NCBI GenBank assembly: GCA_020639235.1
Contig: JACKHC010000001.1
Span: 2,418,001 to 2,482,000, forward strand
Source of the DNA: Phycisphaeraceae bacterium
GTDB taxonomy: Bacteria > Planctomycetota > Phycisphaerae > Phycisphaerales > UBA1924
Length of the DNA stretch: 64,000 nt
Direction of reading: 5' to 3'
The position numbers and the translations under genes are program-made. Each line of letters begins with the position of its first letter. The first letter of the stretch is position 1. The notes beneath the pieces were generated by a model. It was not told the origin of the DNA, did no database searches, and saw only the letters and a list, made by a program, of their open reading frames with translations. Of this stretch, positions 8,806-16,922 are shown piece after piece.

Positions 8806-11052
8806 ATGGCCCATGTCCGAACCCCGACCCTCGATACCACCCGCGACCGGGGTGACCACGCCGATCCCTCGCTCCGCGCGCGGCCGACCCACAGTTCCGA
8901 TGCGCCATCATGCCTCGATCGCAACCTCGAAGCGCTTTCCAACCGCGGCGCGATCGACCGCGACACCCACGACCGCCTCGCCTCAATCGAGCCGGTGCCT
9001 CCGAACGAGCCGGCTCCTTCGGCAATCGACCGACTCCGCAACCTCGATGCGGCACCCGAAGCGGTCAGCCCACCGCTCATCATCGTCGGCCTCGATGCGC
9101 CCCAAATCGCAGCATCCCTTCCACGCCTCCGCCAAACCGAGTCGTCCGCAATCTTCCGTCGCCGCATCATCATCATCCACGAACACGAGGCATCCCTCGC
9201 AGCGTCACTCGCCGCGACCGACCTGACACATGCCATCGCCGACGAAGCAACCGAATGGTTCGTCGCACTCGGCTCCCTCGATCGCTTCCGCAACTGGCTG
9301 ATCGACCGCATCGATGACGCCCTGCCGAAAGAGACGCTCGCCCTGTCCGACGATCAACGGACCCTCCGCCTCCGTGACCGTACCGCGCGCGTGCTCGCCG
9401 ACTGCACCTCGCGCCAGCAGGCCAACGCATCGGTGCTGATCGCCGCCGCCAGAGCAACCGCAGACTCGCAACAGCCCCTCGCCAGGCGCGCCGCGTTCGA
9501 GCAAGGCGCAAGCCGCACCAAACCACTCCGTGTCCTGATCTGCGGCTCGGTCTACACCACATACATCAAGCACTCCGTCGACGACCTCGCCGACGCGTTC
9601 CGATCGCTCGGCCACGACGCACGCGTCCTCACCGAGCGCGACACCTCGACGCGCCTCACCGCCGTCAACTACGCCCGCGCGATCACCGAGCACCGGCCCG
9701 ACCTCATCATCGTCGCCAACTACACCCGCACCATGCTCGGCAACGCGTTCCCCGATGGCATCCCGTTCGTTTCATGGATCCAGGACGCGATGCCCCAGTT
9801 CTTCGATCAGAGCATCGGCCGCGCCCAGTCAGAGTCCGACATGATCGCCGGCAACACGATGCCCGAACTCTTCACGCGCTACTACTACCCCCAGCACGCC
9901 GCAATGCCCTTCTGTGTCCCCGCCAGCGCGCAGAAGTTCCAAACCGTGCCCGTGTCACCCGCGCTCGCTCGGCGGCATGAATGCGAGATCGCGTTCGTGA
10001 GCCACCACTCCGAAACCCCCGATCAGATGCGCGATCGCCTCGCACGCGAGTCGCAGGCGGGCGGGAACGCACAAGCACTCCTGGACCGGCTGTATGAAGA
10101 CGCGCACACACTCGTCAGCCGCGCCGCCACGCAACCCATCCTCGACGCCGCAAGCGAGATGTGCGCCAGCGCGTTCCGCGACATCTGCGCCGCAGAGCCC
10201 ACCACCCAGCAGCACTCCGTCCTGATCCATTCGGTCCTGCTCCCGCTCGCGGGGCGCATCTTCCGCCACGAATCGCTCGCCTGGGCCGCCGATATCGCCG
10301 AGTCACGCGCCTGGCGCCTGCACCTCTACGGCAACGGCTGGGAACGGTGCCAACGCTTCGCCAGGTACGCCAGAGGCCCCATCGAGCACGGCGAAGACCT
10401 CCGCGCCAGCTATCAGGCGGCGCGCGTCCATCTGCACCTCGACATCAACACACTCACACACCAACGCATGTCCGAGTGCGCGCTGTCGGGCGGACTGCCC
10501 ATCGCGCGCTTCATCCGCACCGGGCTCGATGCGCTCAGGAACGCCGCGCTCGATGAACTTCTCGACACCGCAACACCCATCGACACCGCTCCCGACGGCG
10601 CGCGCACCCTCAGTTGCTCCGATGCGCCCCTCGGACGCCTCTACCAGTCGCAGCTCGACGCACTCAACATCACCGGAACCGGCACGCTCACCGCCCCGCC
10701 CGGCCTCGCGCCCATGGGCCGCTTCTACCGCGAGAGAATCGCGCCGCAGTTCGATGCCGCCCGCGTCTTCGGCGATCTCTCCACGATGACATTCTCCGGC
10801 CCGGATGCCCTCGAGCGCATCCTTGCCCGCGCTGTCGACGACGCCGAATGGCGCGCCGCGCGCTCCGCCGAGATGCGCCAGGGCATCTCCAGGTACACAA
10901 CCACCGAAGTCTTCGCCCAACGCCTCATCGAGCACGCCGCCGTCGTCGTCGGCTGGCGAGTGGCCCGCGAACAACGCGGCAATCCGTGGCCGCCCTCCCC
11001 CGAGGACGCCGCCCGATACCGCGCCCACATCGAGGAGCGGCTCGATGCATAG
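8806..11052 (+). CDS. CgeB-like glycosyltransferase
   Basis: About 748 residues from the ATG at 8806; the frame is open further upstream but there it runs into the tRNA-Asn gene, which rules out the earlier starts. The first ~240 residues are charged and of no recognised family. From about residue 242 (RVLICGSVYTTYIKHSVDDL) the protein resembles the CgeB/DUF3880-type glycosyltransferases, and the last third carries a GT1-like nucleotide-sugar half (WRLHLYGNGWERC near 503; THQRMSECALSGGLPIARF near 551). It probably transfers a sugar to a glycan or surface protein in the cytoplasm. It is the first gene of a long operon and overlaps the next gene by eight bases. Donor and acceptor cannot be read from the sequence. 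Confidence 0.8.
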   Translation: MAHVRTPTLDTTRDRGDHADPSLRARPTHSSDAPSCLDRNLEALSNRGAIDRDTHDRLASIEPVPPNEPAPSAIDRLRNLDAAPEAVSPPLIIVGLDAPQIAASLPRLRQTESSAIFRRRIIIIHEHEASLAASLAATDLTHAIADEATEWFVALGSLDRFRNWLIDRIDDALPKETLALSDDQRTLRLRDRTARVLADCTSRQQANASVLIAAARATADSQQPLARRAAFEQGASRTKPLRVLICGSVYTTYIKHSVDDLADAFRSLGHDARVLTERDTSTRLTAVNYARAITEHRPDLIIVANYTRTMLGNAFPDGIPFVSWIQDAMPQFFDQSIGRAQSESDMIAGNTMPELFTRYYYPQHAAMPFCVPASAQKFQTVPVSPALARRHECEIAFVSHHSETPDQMRDRLARESQAGGNAQALLDRLYEDAHTLVSRAATQPILDAASEMCASAFRDICAAEPTTQQHSVLIHSVLLPLAGRIFRHESLAWAADIAESRAWRLHLYGNGWERCQRFARYARGPIEHGEDLRASYQAARVHLHLDINTLTHQRMSECALSGGLPIARFIRTGLDALRNAALDELLDTATPIDTAPDGARTLSCSDAPLGRLYQSQLDALNITGTGTLTAPPGLAPMGRFYRERIAPQFDAARVFGDLSTMTFSGPDALERILARAVDDAEWRAARSAEMRQGISRYTTTEVFAQRLIEHAAVVVGWRVAREQRGNPWPPSPEDAARYRAHIEERLDA

Positions 11053-12151
11053 CCAGGTCTGGTACGCCATCCCGTCCGCGAGTGTCGATCGCTGCCGCGC
11101 CACGCTACCCGCGTGGCGCGAGATGGGCTACCGCGTCGCCGTGCTCCAGAACCGCGAGCGAGGCGAGATCCCCGCAGATATCACCGTCTGGTCCGACGCC
11201 TACCCCGGCTGGGCCGCGTCCGTGAACATCCTCTGCAAGCAGATCGTGCCCCGCATCGCGCCGATCATCGTCACCGGCGGCGACGACATGCTCCCCGACC
11301 CGACAACGCCCGCGCACGAAATCGCATCGCAGTTCCTCGATCGCTTCCCGCACACATTCGCCGTCATGCAGCCCATCGGCGACGCGTTCATGAACACCTC
11401 GGAATACTGCGGCTCGCCGTGGCTCGGACGCGCCTGGATCGACCGCGCCTACCGAGGCCTCGGCCCGATGTGGCCCGGATACCGACACAACTGGGCCGAT
11501 CACGAACTCAAGTGCATCGCAGACGCCTACGGCGCGCTCTGGCAACGCGACGACTTCTCGCAGCGTCACGATCACTTCTCGCGCTCCGCCGCCGAACCGC
11601 CCCCCTACTGGCGCAAGTCCGTGGAAGCCAACGATCAGCACGATGCCGAGCAGTTCGTCGGACGGCTCCTCACCGCCTTCCCGGGCCACGAGCCGATCGG
11701 TGCCCCATCGATCCCCCCCGAATACTGGCGCGCCAACTACAAAGGCCCCGCCGCGCGATATTGGGCGACGCGATACGCCGAGGCGCTCCTCGCCGGCGAC
11801 GCCGCAGACCGTCTCGATCGCACACTCCATGAACTCGCCCGATGCGGCGTGCAACGCGTCGTCATCTACGGCGCCGGCACAGAACTCCAATCCGCCTCCG
11901 CCGCACTCCGCGACGCCCCGGTCCGGATCGTCGCCCTCGCCGACGACGCCATGAACCGAGCCGGCACGCGCCTGTGGGGGTTCGATGTCCTGACGCTCGA
12001 TGAAGCCGCCGCGCTCGAGGCCGATGCCGTGATCATCTGCACGCGCAATACGAATGAGGCGATGGAGCATCGGGCCCGAAGCGCTTTCCCCCAACAGATC
12101 TGCATCACGCAACTCGCTACCGCGTCAACAACGGAACATTGCCATGCATGA
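11045..12151 (+). CDS. GT-A-like glycosyltransferase with C-terminal IYGAG module (copy 1)
   Basis: A 368-residue protein. The start at 11045 (MHSQVWYAIPSAS) overlaps the preceding stop by eight bases and matches the start of the paralogue at 12144. The N-terminal ~260 residues look like a GT-A-type transferase: VWYAIPSASVDRC, then a GGDDMLPD acidic motif in the position of a DXD metal site, then a conserved GYRHNWAD motif. The last ~100 residues (from about 271) form a small Rossmann-like module starting IYGAGTE and containing LWGFDVLTLDEA, also present in the next two proteins. Role inferred: a sugar transferase in surface-glycan assembly. The family is not one I can name precisely. Confidence 0.75.
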   Translation: MHSQVWYAIPSASVDRCRATLPAWREMGYRVAVLQNRERGEIPADITVWSDAYPGWAASVNILCKQIVPRIAPIIVTGGDDMLPDPTTPAHEIASQFLDRFPHTFAVMQPIGDAFMNTSEYCGSPWLGRAWIDRAYRGLGPMWPGYRHNWADHELKCIADAYGALWQRDDFSQRHDHFSRSAAEPPPYWRKSVEANDQHDAEQFVGRLLTAFPGHEPIGAPSIPPEYWRANYKGPAARYWATRYAEALLAGDAADRLDRTLHELARCGVQRVVIYGAGTELQSASAALRDAPVRIVALADDAMNRAGTRLWGFDVLTLDEAAALEADAVIICTRNTNEAMEHRARSAFPQQICITQLATASTTEHCHA

Positions 12152-13247
12152 AGTCTGGTTCGCCATCCCCTCCGCGAGTGTCGACCGCTGCCGCGAGAAC
12201 CTCCCCAGGTGGCGCGAGATGGGCTACCGCATCGCGATCCTTCAGAACCGTCAGCGCGCCGATATCCCCGCCGACATCGTGCAATGGTCCGACACCTACC
12301 CCGGCTGGGGCGAGTCCATCAACATCCTCTGCCGCGACATCGTCCCCGCCTCCGCGCACATCGTCGTCTCGGGCGGCGACGACATGCTCCCCGATCCGAA
12401 CAAGCCCGCGTCAGAACTCGCCGCCGAATACTTCGATCGCTTCCCCGACGGCATGGGCGTGATGCAACCGGCGGGCGACGATTTCATGTGGTCGAAGAAC
12501 TACTGCGGCTCGCCGTGGTTCGCACGCCCGTTCTTCACAACCATGTACCGCGGACGCGGCCCGATGCACGGCGGCTACCGCCACAACTGGGCCGACTATG
12601 AACTCTACTGGGTCGCGCGCTGCCGCAAAATGCTCTGGATGCGCGATGACGCTGCCCAGTACCACGCCCACTTCACGCGCGACGGCTCGCAGCGACCCGA
12701 GTGGTGGCAACGCGAAGTCGGCGACACCGATCAGCGCGACTGCGAACTCTTCCTCTCGCGCAAGTACCGGTTCTTCCCCGGCCACGAGCCGACACGATAC
12801 GCAAACCCATTCGACGAGCGTGAACTGCTCCAGCACGAAACCGGAGTCGCCGAATGGCGTTGGAACCGCTCCTACGCCCCCCACTCCTTCGCCAGCGCCG
12901 CCAGCGAGCGCATGGCCGAGGCCATCCGCAGCAGCGCCGAAGCGGGCCACAACCCGATCGCCATCTACGGCGCAGGCACCCACACGCACAAGTGTGCGCA
13001 CGCCCTCGCCGAGCCCGCCGCGACCATCGCGTGCATCATCGACGACAACCCCGATCGCCACGGCTCCACGCTCTGGGGATACCCGATCGTCTCGCTCGCC
13101 GACGCGATCCGACGGAGAGTCCGTGCCATCATCCTCTCCTCCGACGCCTTCGAGCACCAACTCTGGGACAAGTGCGCCAACGCCCGCGCCGCGGGCATCG
13201 AAGTCGTCCGCATCTACACCAACGACATGGCGGAGTCCGCAGCGTGA
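12144..13247 (+). CDS. GT-A-like glycosyltransferase with C-terminal IYGAG module (copy 2)
   Basis: A 367-residue tandem paralogue of the preceding gene, with the same order of motifs: VWFAIPSASVDRC, SGGDDMLPD, GYRHNWADYE, a histidine-rich segment, then the IYGAGTHTHKC Rossmann-like module from about residue 271 with LWGYPIVSLADA. It overlaps its neighbours by eight bases upstream and four bases downstream (GTGA), so it is translated with them. Identity between the copies is highest in the first 200 residues. Two copies suggest two successive or alternative transfer steps. The metal-binding role of GGDD is inferred from position and composition, not shown. Confidence 0.75.
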   Translation: MHEVWFAIPSASVDRCRENLPRWREMGYRIAILQNRQRADIPADIVQWSDTYPGWGESINILCRDIVPASAHIVVSGGDDMLPDPNKPASELAAEYFDRFPDGMGVMQPAGDDFMWSKNYCGSPWFARPFFTTMYRGRGPMHGGYRHNWADYELYWVARCRKMLWMRDDAAQYHAHFTRDGSQRPEWWQREVGDTDQRDCELFLSRKYRFFPGHEPTRYANPFDERELLQHETGVAEWRWNRSYAPHSFASAASERMAEAIRSSAEAGHNPIAIYGAGTHTHKCAHALAEPAATIACIIDDNPDRHGSTLWGYPIVSLADAIRRRVRAIILSSDAFEHQLWDKCANARAAGIEVVRIYTNDMAESAA

Positions 13248-14341
13248 ACCCACTCCAGACACAACTCCTCATGATCGATGCCTACCGACTCATCGCCGAG
13301 GTCATCCCCGATCTCGACGGCGTCATCATCGACGGCGGCGCCAATGTCGGCCAGGCGACCGAACACCTGCGCAAATGCTTCCCGAGCACGCCCATCCACG
13401 CATTCGAACCGGTGGGCGAGGCATTCGAACAACTCGCGGAGCACACCGCGCCTCTCGGCGTGCGCCCGCACCGGCTCGCGCTGGGCGACACCGAGCACGA
13501 AGCCGAGATACGCGTCAATAGGAATCTCTGGACCTGCTCCCTCCTCGACGCCTCCTCACGAGGCCACGAGTTCCACGACGACTGGTGCCAGACCGTCCGC
13601 ACCGAGCGCATCCGCGTCGTGCGCCTCGATGACTGGGCGCAGCGCGAAGGCGTCGACCGCGTCTCGCTCCTCAAACTCGACCTCCAGGGATTCGAACTCC
13701 CGGCGCTCCGCGGCGCGGGCGATCTGCTCGACACCGTGCAGGCCATCTACTCCGAAGCCCAGATCGTCCCCGAGTACACCGGCGCCTCAACCTTCTCGCA
13801 GATCGACACATTCCTGAATACGCGCGGCTTCACGCTCTACCAGATCACCGACCTCTGCCTCAAGGGCGCGCACTCCGAGCCCTCATGCTGCGACGGCCTC
13901 TGGCTTAGACAAGACATCCTCGATCAGGTCCGCTCCCGGCCCACACCCAGACCCATACTCGACGCCGTCGACCGCCGCGCCGTACTCATGGCCGACGCCC
14001 TCCGACTCTGCAAAGAGCAAGACCTCCGCCGCGTCGCCATATACGGCGCCGGCGCCCACACCGCCGCGTGCGGCCCATCCCTCGCCGCGCCGCCCGTCAA
14101 TGTCGTCGCCGTCATCGACGACCAACCCAAACGCCCCGCACTATGGAACATCCCCGTCGTAACGCGCGATGAAGCGCACGACATGGCCCTCGACGCGGTC
14201 ATCCTCTCATCCGACCGCGCCGAACGCGCGCTGCTCAACAACGCCGACATGTTCATCGAGGCCGGAGTGCCCGTCATCTCCCTCTACGAACACGGACGCG
14301 TCACGACTCATCGCCAAGTAGCCGCACCCAGCGCCGTCTAG
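13244..14341 (+). CDS. FkbM-family methyltransferase with C-terminal IYGAG module
   Basis: A 365-residue protein. GTG at 13244 is used because it overlaps the preceding stop in a GTGA, although an ATG nine codons later is possible. The FkbM fold is seen in IDGGANVGQATEHLRK (SAM site, about residue 30), HAFEPVGEAFE, VVRLDDW and LLKLDLQGFELPALRGA. These enzymes O-methylate sugars or polyketide hydroxyls using S-adenosylmethionine. The last ~100 residues carry the same Rossmann-like module (IYGAGAHTAACGPSL) as the two upstream transferases, an unusual fusion for FkbM proteins. Its stop overlaps the stop of the convergent gene at a shared CTAG. Confidence 0.85.
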   Translation: MNPLQTQLLMIDAYRLIAEVIPDLDGVIIDGGANVGQATEHLRKCFPSTPIHAFEPVGEAFEQLAEHTAPLGVRPHRLALGDTEHEAEIRVNRNLWTCSLLDASSRGHEFHDDWCQTVRTERIRVVRLDDWAQREGVDRVSLLKLDLQGFELPALRGAGDLLDTVQAIYSEAQIVPEYTGASTFSQIDTFLNTRGFTLYQITDLCLKGAHSEPSCCDGLWLRQDILDQVRSRPTPRPILDAVDRRAVLMADALRLCKEQDLRRVAIYGAGAHTAACGPSLAAPPVNVVAVIDDQPKRPALWNIPVVTRDEAHDMALDAVILSSDRAERALLNNADMFIEAGVPVISLYEHGRVTTHRQVAAPSAV

Positions 14342-15333
14342 CGCAGCCCGAACATCCGCTCAAACTTAGCGCGCCGCCGATCCTTGAGCCGCCGCAGCAG
14401 CGCCCGGCGAACCGGGCCGAGCGACTCCGGATGCCCGCGCAGATACCAAGGCAACTGCTGCGAGCGCGGGAACCACGGGATGCACGCCGCCGACGGGCAC
14501 CGATCGGCATCCATCAGCGCCTCGTGCCACATCATGTGATGATTGCCCATGACCCCGACGCGCCCGTCCTGCGTCTGGAACAGAAAGGTCCGGAAGTCGG
14601 GCAGCCCCCGCGTCAACTGCGCAATCGTCGGACACCCCACGCCCACCGACTCGGCGCGATCCTCTCGAACAAAGATCGCGTTCACCTCGGTCACCGCCAC
14701 AAGACGATACCCCTTCTCGCGCCCCAGACGCTCGAGCGCCGCCAGGCTCGACCCGTGGCGAACCGCAGGGTTGTAGGGCGTCACGTACTCGATCTCGTAC
14801 GGCATCGTCGGGTTGTATTCGCACACCACCACGAGCGCGCGATACGAGGTCAGACTCGCCCAGATGTGGTAGTCGTGCCCATCAACATCAATACTCAGCA
14901 CATCCGGTTCCGCCGGACACTCCGTCGCGCACAACAGCCTGTAAATCGAGTGCTCGCCCGACCAGCGCACCATCCGATTTATCGCCACCACCCGCGGATG
15001 CGCCGACGCGTTCGCCTCCAGCTCCGCAAACCGCTCCGGATCGCCCTCGATTAGAATGGCGTGCGCCCGCCGCGACTCCACCAGCCGCCATGTGTTGGAC
15101 AGGTGCTTCCCGTCCCACGCCCCGAACTCCACGCACCACAGGGCAGGGGCGGACCCATCCGCCGGCTGATCCCACCGCCCGAGCCGCCGCAGCAACTCCT
15201 CGATGATCCCGTCCTCCCCGAACTGCGAATGCACATTCCGCCGGAACGACGCCAGCGGCGCCGAATCGCACTTCGGATCAATCGCCAGTCTCGGGGTGTA
15301 CGGGGTGGGAATGGCGCTCACAAACGATCTCAT
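14338..15333 (-). CDS. FkbM/SAM-methyltransferase-like protein, opposite strand
   Basis: About 331 residues from the ATG at 15333; a GTG at 15408 would add 25 residues but neither start has a clear ribosome binding site. The motifs QFGEDGIIEELL, WCVEFGAWDGKHLSNTW, ILIEGDPERFAEL and DVLSIDVDGHDYHIW correspond to the SAM-binding loops of FkbM-like methyltransferases, so a methyl transfer to a sugar or similar is likely. The C-terminal third (WFPRSQQLPWYLRGHPE) is not recognised. It is inserted head-to-tail against the glycan operon: it converges on the FkbM gene with a four-base stop overlap and diverges from the next gene over about 117 bp that must hold two promoters. Confidence 0.75.
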   Translation of the reverse strand: MRSFVSAIPTPYTPRLAIDPKCDSAPLASFRRNVHSQFGEDGIIEELLRRLGRWDQPADGSAPALWCVEFGAWDGKHLSNTWRLVESRRAHAILIEGDPERFAELEANASAHPRVVAINRMVRWSGEHSIYRLLCATECPAEPDVLSIDVDGHDYHIWASLTSYRALVVVCEYNPTMPYEIEYVTPYNPAVRHGSSLAALERLGREKGYRLVAVTEVNAIFVREDRAESVGVGCPTIAQLTRGLPDFRTFLFQTQDGRVGVMGNHHMMWHEALMDADRCPSAACIPWFPRSQQLPWYLRGHPESLGPVRRALLRRLKDRRRAKFERMFGLR

Positions 15334-15450
15334 CGGAACGATGGGGCCCCGCCCGTGAGCCCAACGCGCCCTCTCAAGCACCACCCGAACGAATGCCGAT
15401 GAAAGCACGTTGGAACAACACGCCCCCGCACCCTCACCAGGACCCCCGGC

Positions 15451-16164
15451 ATGCTCGAACTCGCAACAATGAACGAGTGGTGGCGACTCAACGCGCGGTA
15501 CCCCGAGTTCCGCAAGCCCTCACACGCGATGCTCAAGGACTTCGGGTACATGAAACTCATGGACCTCGTCGATGAGGTCCGCCCGAGCCGCCTGCTGGAG
15601 TTCGGGCACGGCTTCAACTCCACGCTCCTCGCCCGCTGCCAGGACCGGTGCGAAGTCTTCGCGCTCGACGACTACCAGGGCCTCCCCTACTTCCCGCCCC
15701 TCGAAGACTGGGAGCAGATGTACGACGAGTACATCCGCAAGCCCTGCCCGAACGCCACGCTCGTCCGAGGACTCCTCGGCGCCGAAAACCCGCTCCCCCA
15801 ACTCGAGCCCGAGACCTTCGACCTCATCGTCTCCGTCTCCGTCCTTGAAGAACTCCCGCGCGAGGCGTTCGATCCCGTCGTCTCGCACGCCGCGCGCCTC
15901 CTCGCGCCCGGCGGCCTCTTCGCCGGCACATTCGATGTCATGCTCAAGTGGCCCAACTCCATCAACCCGCTCGTACAGGCGATCCGCAACGCCGGACTCG
16001 AACTCGAAACACCCGAACCGAACCGGCTCGCAGCAGACTTCAACGAGCTCCTCATCGAGAGCCCCTCAACCGTCATGATCACCTACCAGATGGCCGAGGG
16101 CGACGCCCGCAAGTTCAACGGCCACTGGTCGTCGGCATGGTTCGTCGCAAGGAAGCCCGCGTGA
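15451..16164 (+). CDS. SAM-dependent methyltransferase, class I-like
   Basis: 237 residues, starting at an ATG preceded by AGGACC. A Rossmann-type core is recognisable: LLEFGHGFNSTLLARC for the SAM loop, EVFALDDYQG for strand two, FDLIVSVSVLEELP for strand four and HAARLLAPGGLFAGTFDV after it. The SAM loop is EFGHGF rather than the common E-GCGTG. Substrate unknown; the operon context argues for a glycan or sugar-nucleotide. Its stop overlaps the GTG of the next gene, so the two methyltransferases are co-translated. Confidence 0.78.
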   Translation: MLELATMNEWWRLNARYPEFRKPSHAMLKDFGYMKLMDLVDEVRPSRLLEFGHGFNSTLLARCQDRCEVFALDDYQGLPYFPPLEDWEQMYDEYIRKPCPNATLVRGLLGAENPLPQLEPETFDLIVSVSVLEELPREAFDPVVSHAARLLAPGGLFAGTFDVMLKWPNSINPLVQAIRNAGLELETPEPNRLAADFNELLIESPSTVMITYQMAEGDARKFNGHWSSAWFVARKPA

Positions 16165-16922
16165 CCCGCGCCGCGATCAGCCCGCCGCTCCCCGAGTCCA
16201 TCATCCTCAAAGACCCCGTCCGCGCGCACTTCCGCGCCGATCACTACACCCGCATCAACCTCCGCCGCCTCGAGCATCTGGCCACCCTCGCGCTCGTCAG
16301 GCCCGGCATGCGCATCCTCGAACTCGGCGCCGGCATCGGCGATCTCACATCCTTTTTCCTTGACCGTGGATGCACCGTCACCCTCGTCGAGGGCCGCGAC
16401 GACAACATTGCCATCTGCCGCGATCGTTTCGACGGCCTGCAGAATGTCGAGTGCATCCGGCTCGACCTCGACAACCCCGAACCCGATCCCCTCAAACACG
16501 AGACCTTCGATCTCGTCTTCGCCTACGGCCTGCTCTATCACCTTGAGCATCCCGCCGACGCGCTCCGCTGGATGGCCGACCGCTGCACCTCAACGCTCCT
16601 TCTGGAAACGTGCGTCACACCCGACACCTCCGAAGAGATCAACCCCACAAGCGAAGACGCCGGCTTCGCATCGCAGGCGCTCCGCGGCACCGGGTGCCGA
16701 CCGACCCGCGCCTGGGTCTGGCAACAACTCACGCAAATTTTCCCCTTCGTCTACACAACACGAACCCAACCCAATCACGACGAGTTCCCGCTCGATTGGT
16801 CCGACCCGGCACCCTCCGCCACGGGCCTGCACCGCGCGATCTTCGTCGCATCGCGCGCACCGCTGGATCATCACCCCGACCTCGCGCCCACCCTCCTGAG
16901 CCGACACACCACGAGCAACTGA
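16161..16922 (+). CDS. SAM-dependent methyltransferase
   Basis: 253 residues. GTG at 16161 overlaps the upstream stop (GTGA) and is placed properly ahead of the fold, whereas earlier starts would lie deep inside the preceding gene. Motifs: MRILELGAGIGDLTSFF (SAM loop), VTLVEGRDDNIAICRDRF, VECIRLDLDN and FDLVFAYGLLYHLEHP, the standard class I methyltransferase series. The C-terminal part (TRAWVWQQLTQIFPFVYTT) resembles FkbM-neighbour or TylF-type sugar methyltransferases, but I cannot assign one. Its TGA overlaps the ATG of the next gene by one base. Confidence 0.85.
   Translation: MTRAAISPPLPESIILKDPVRAHFRADHYTRINLRRLEHLATLALVRPGMRILELGAGIGDLTSFFLDRGCTVTLVEGRDDNIAICRDRFDGLQNVECIRLDLDNPEPDPLKHETFDLVFAYGLLYHLEHPADALRWMADRCTSTLLLETCVTPDTSEEINPTSEDAGFASQALRGTGCRPTRAWVWQQLTQIFPFVYTTRTQPNHDEFPLDWSDPAPSATGLHRAIFVASRAPLDHHPDLAPTLLSRHTTSN

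Noticed and set aside
14431..15402. Plus-strand Arg-rich frames opposite 14338-15333
   Set aside because: Antisense shadow of the methyltransferase-like gene; no coherent fold or start site.
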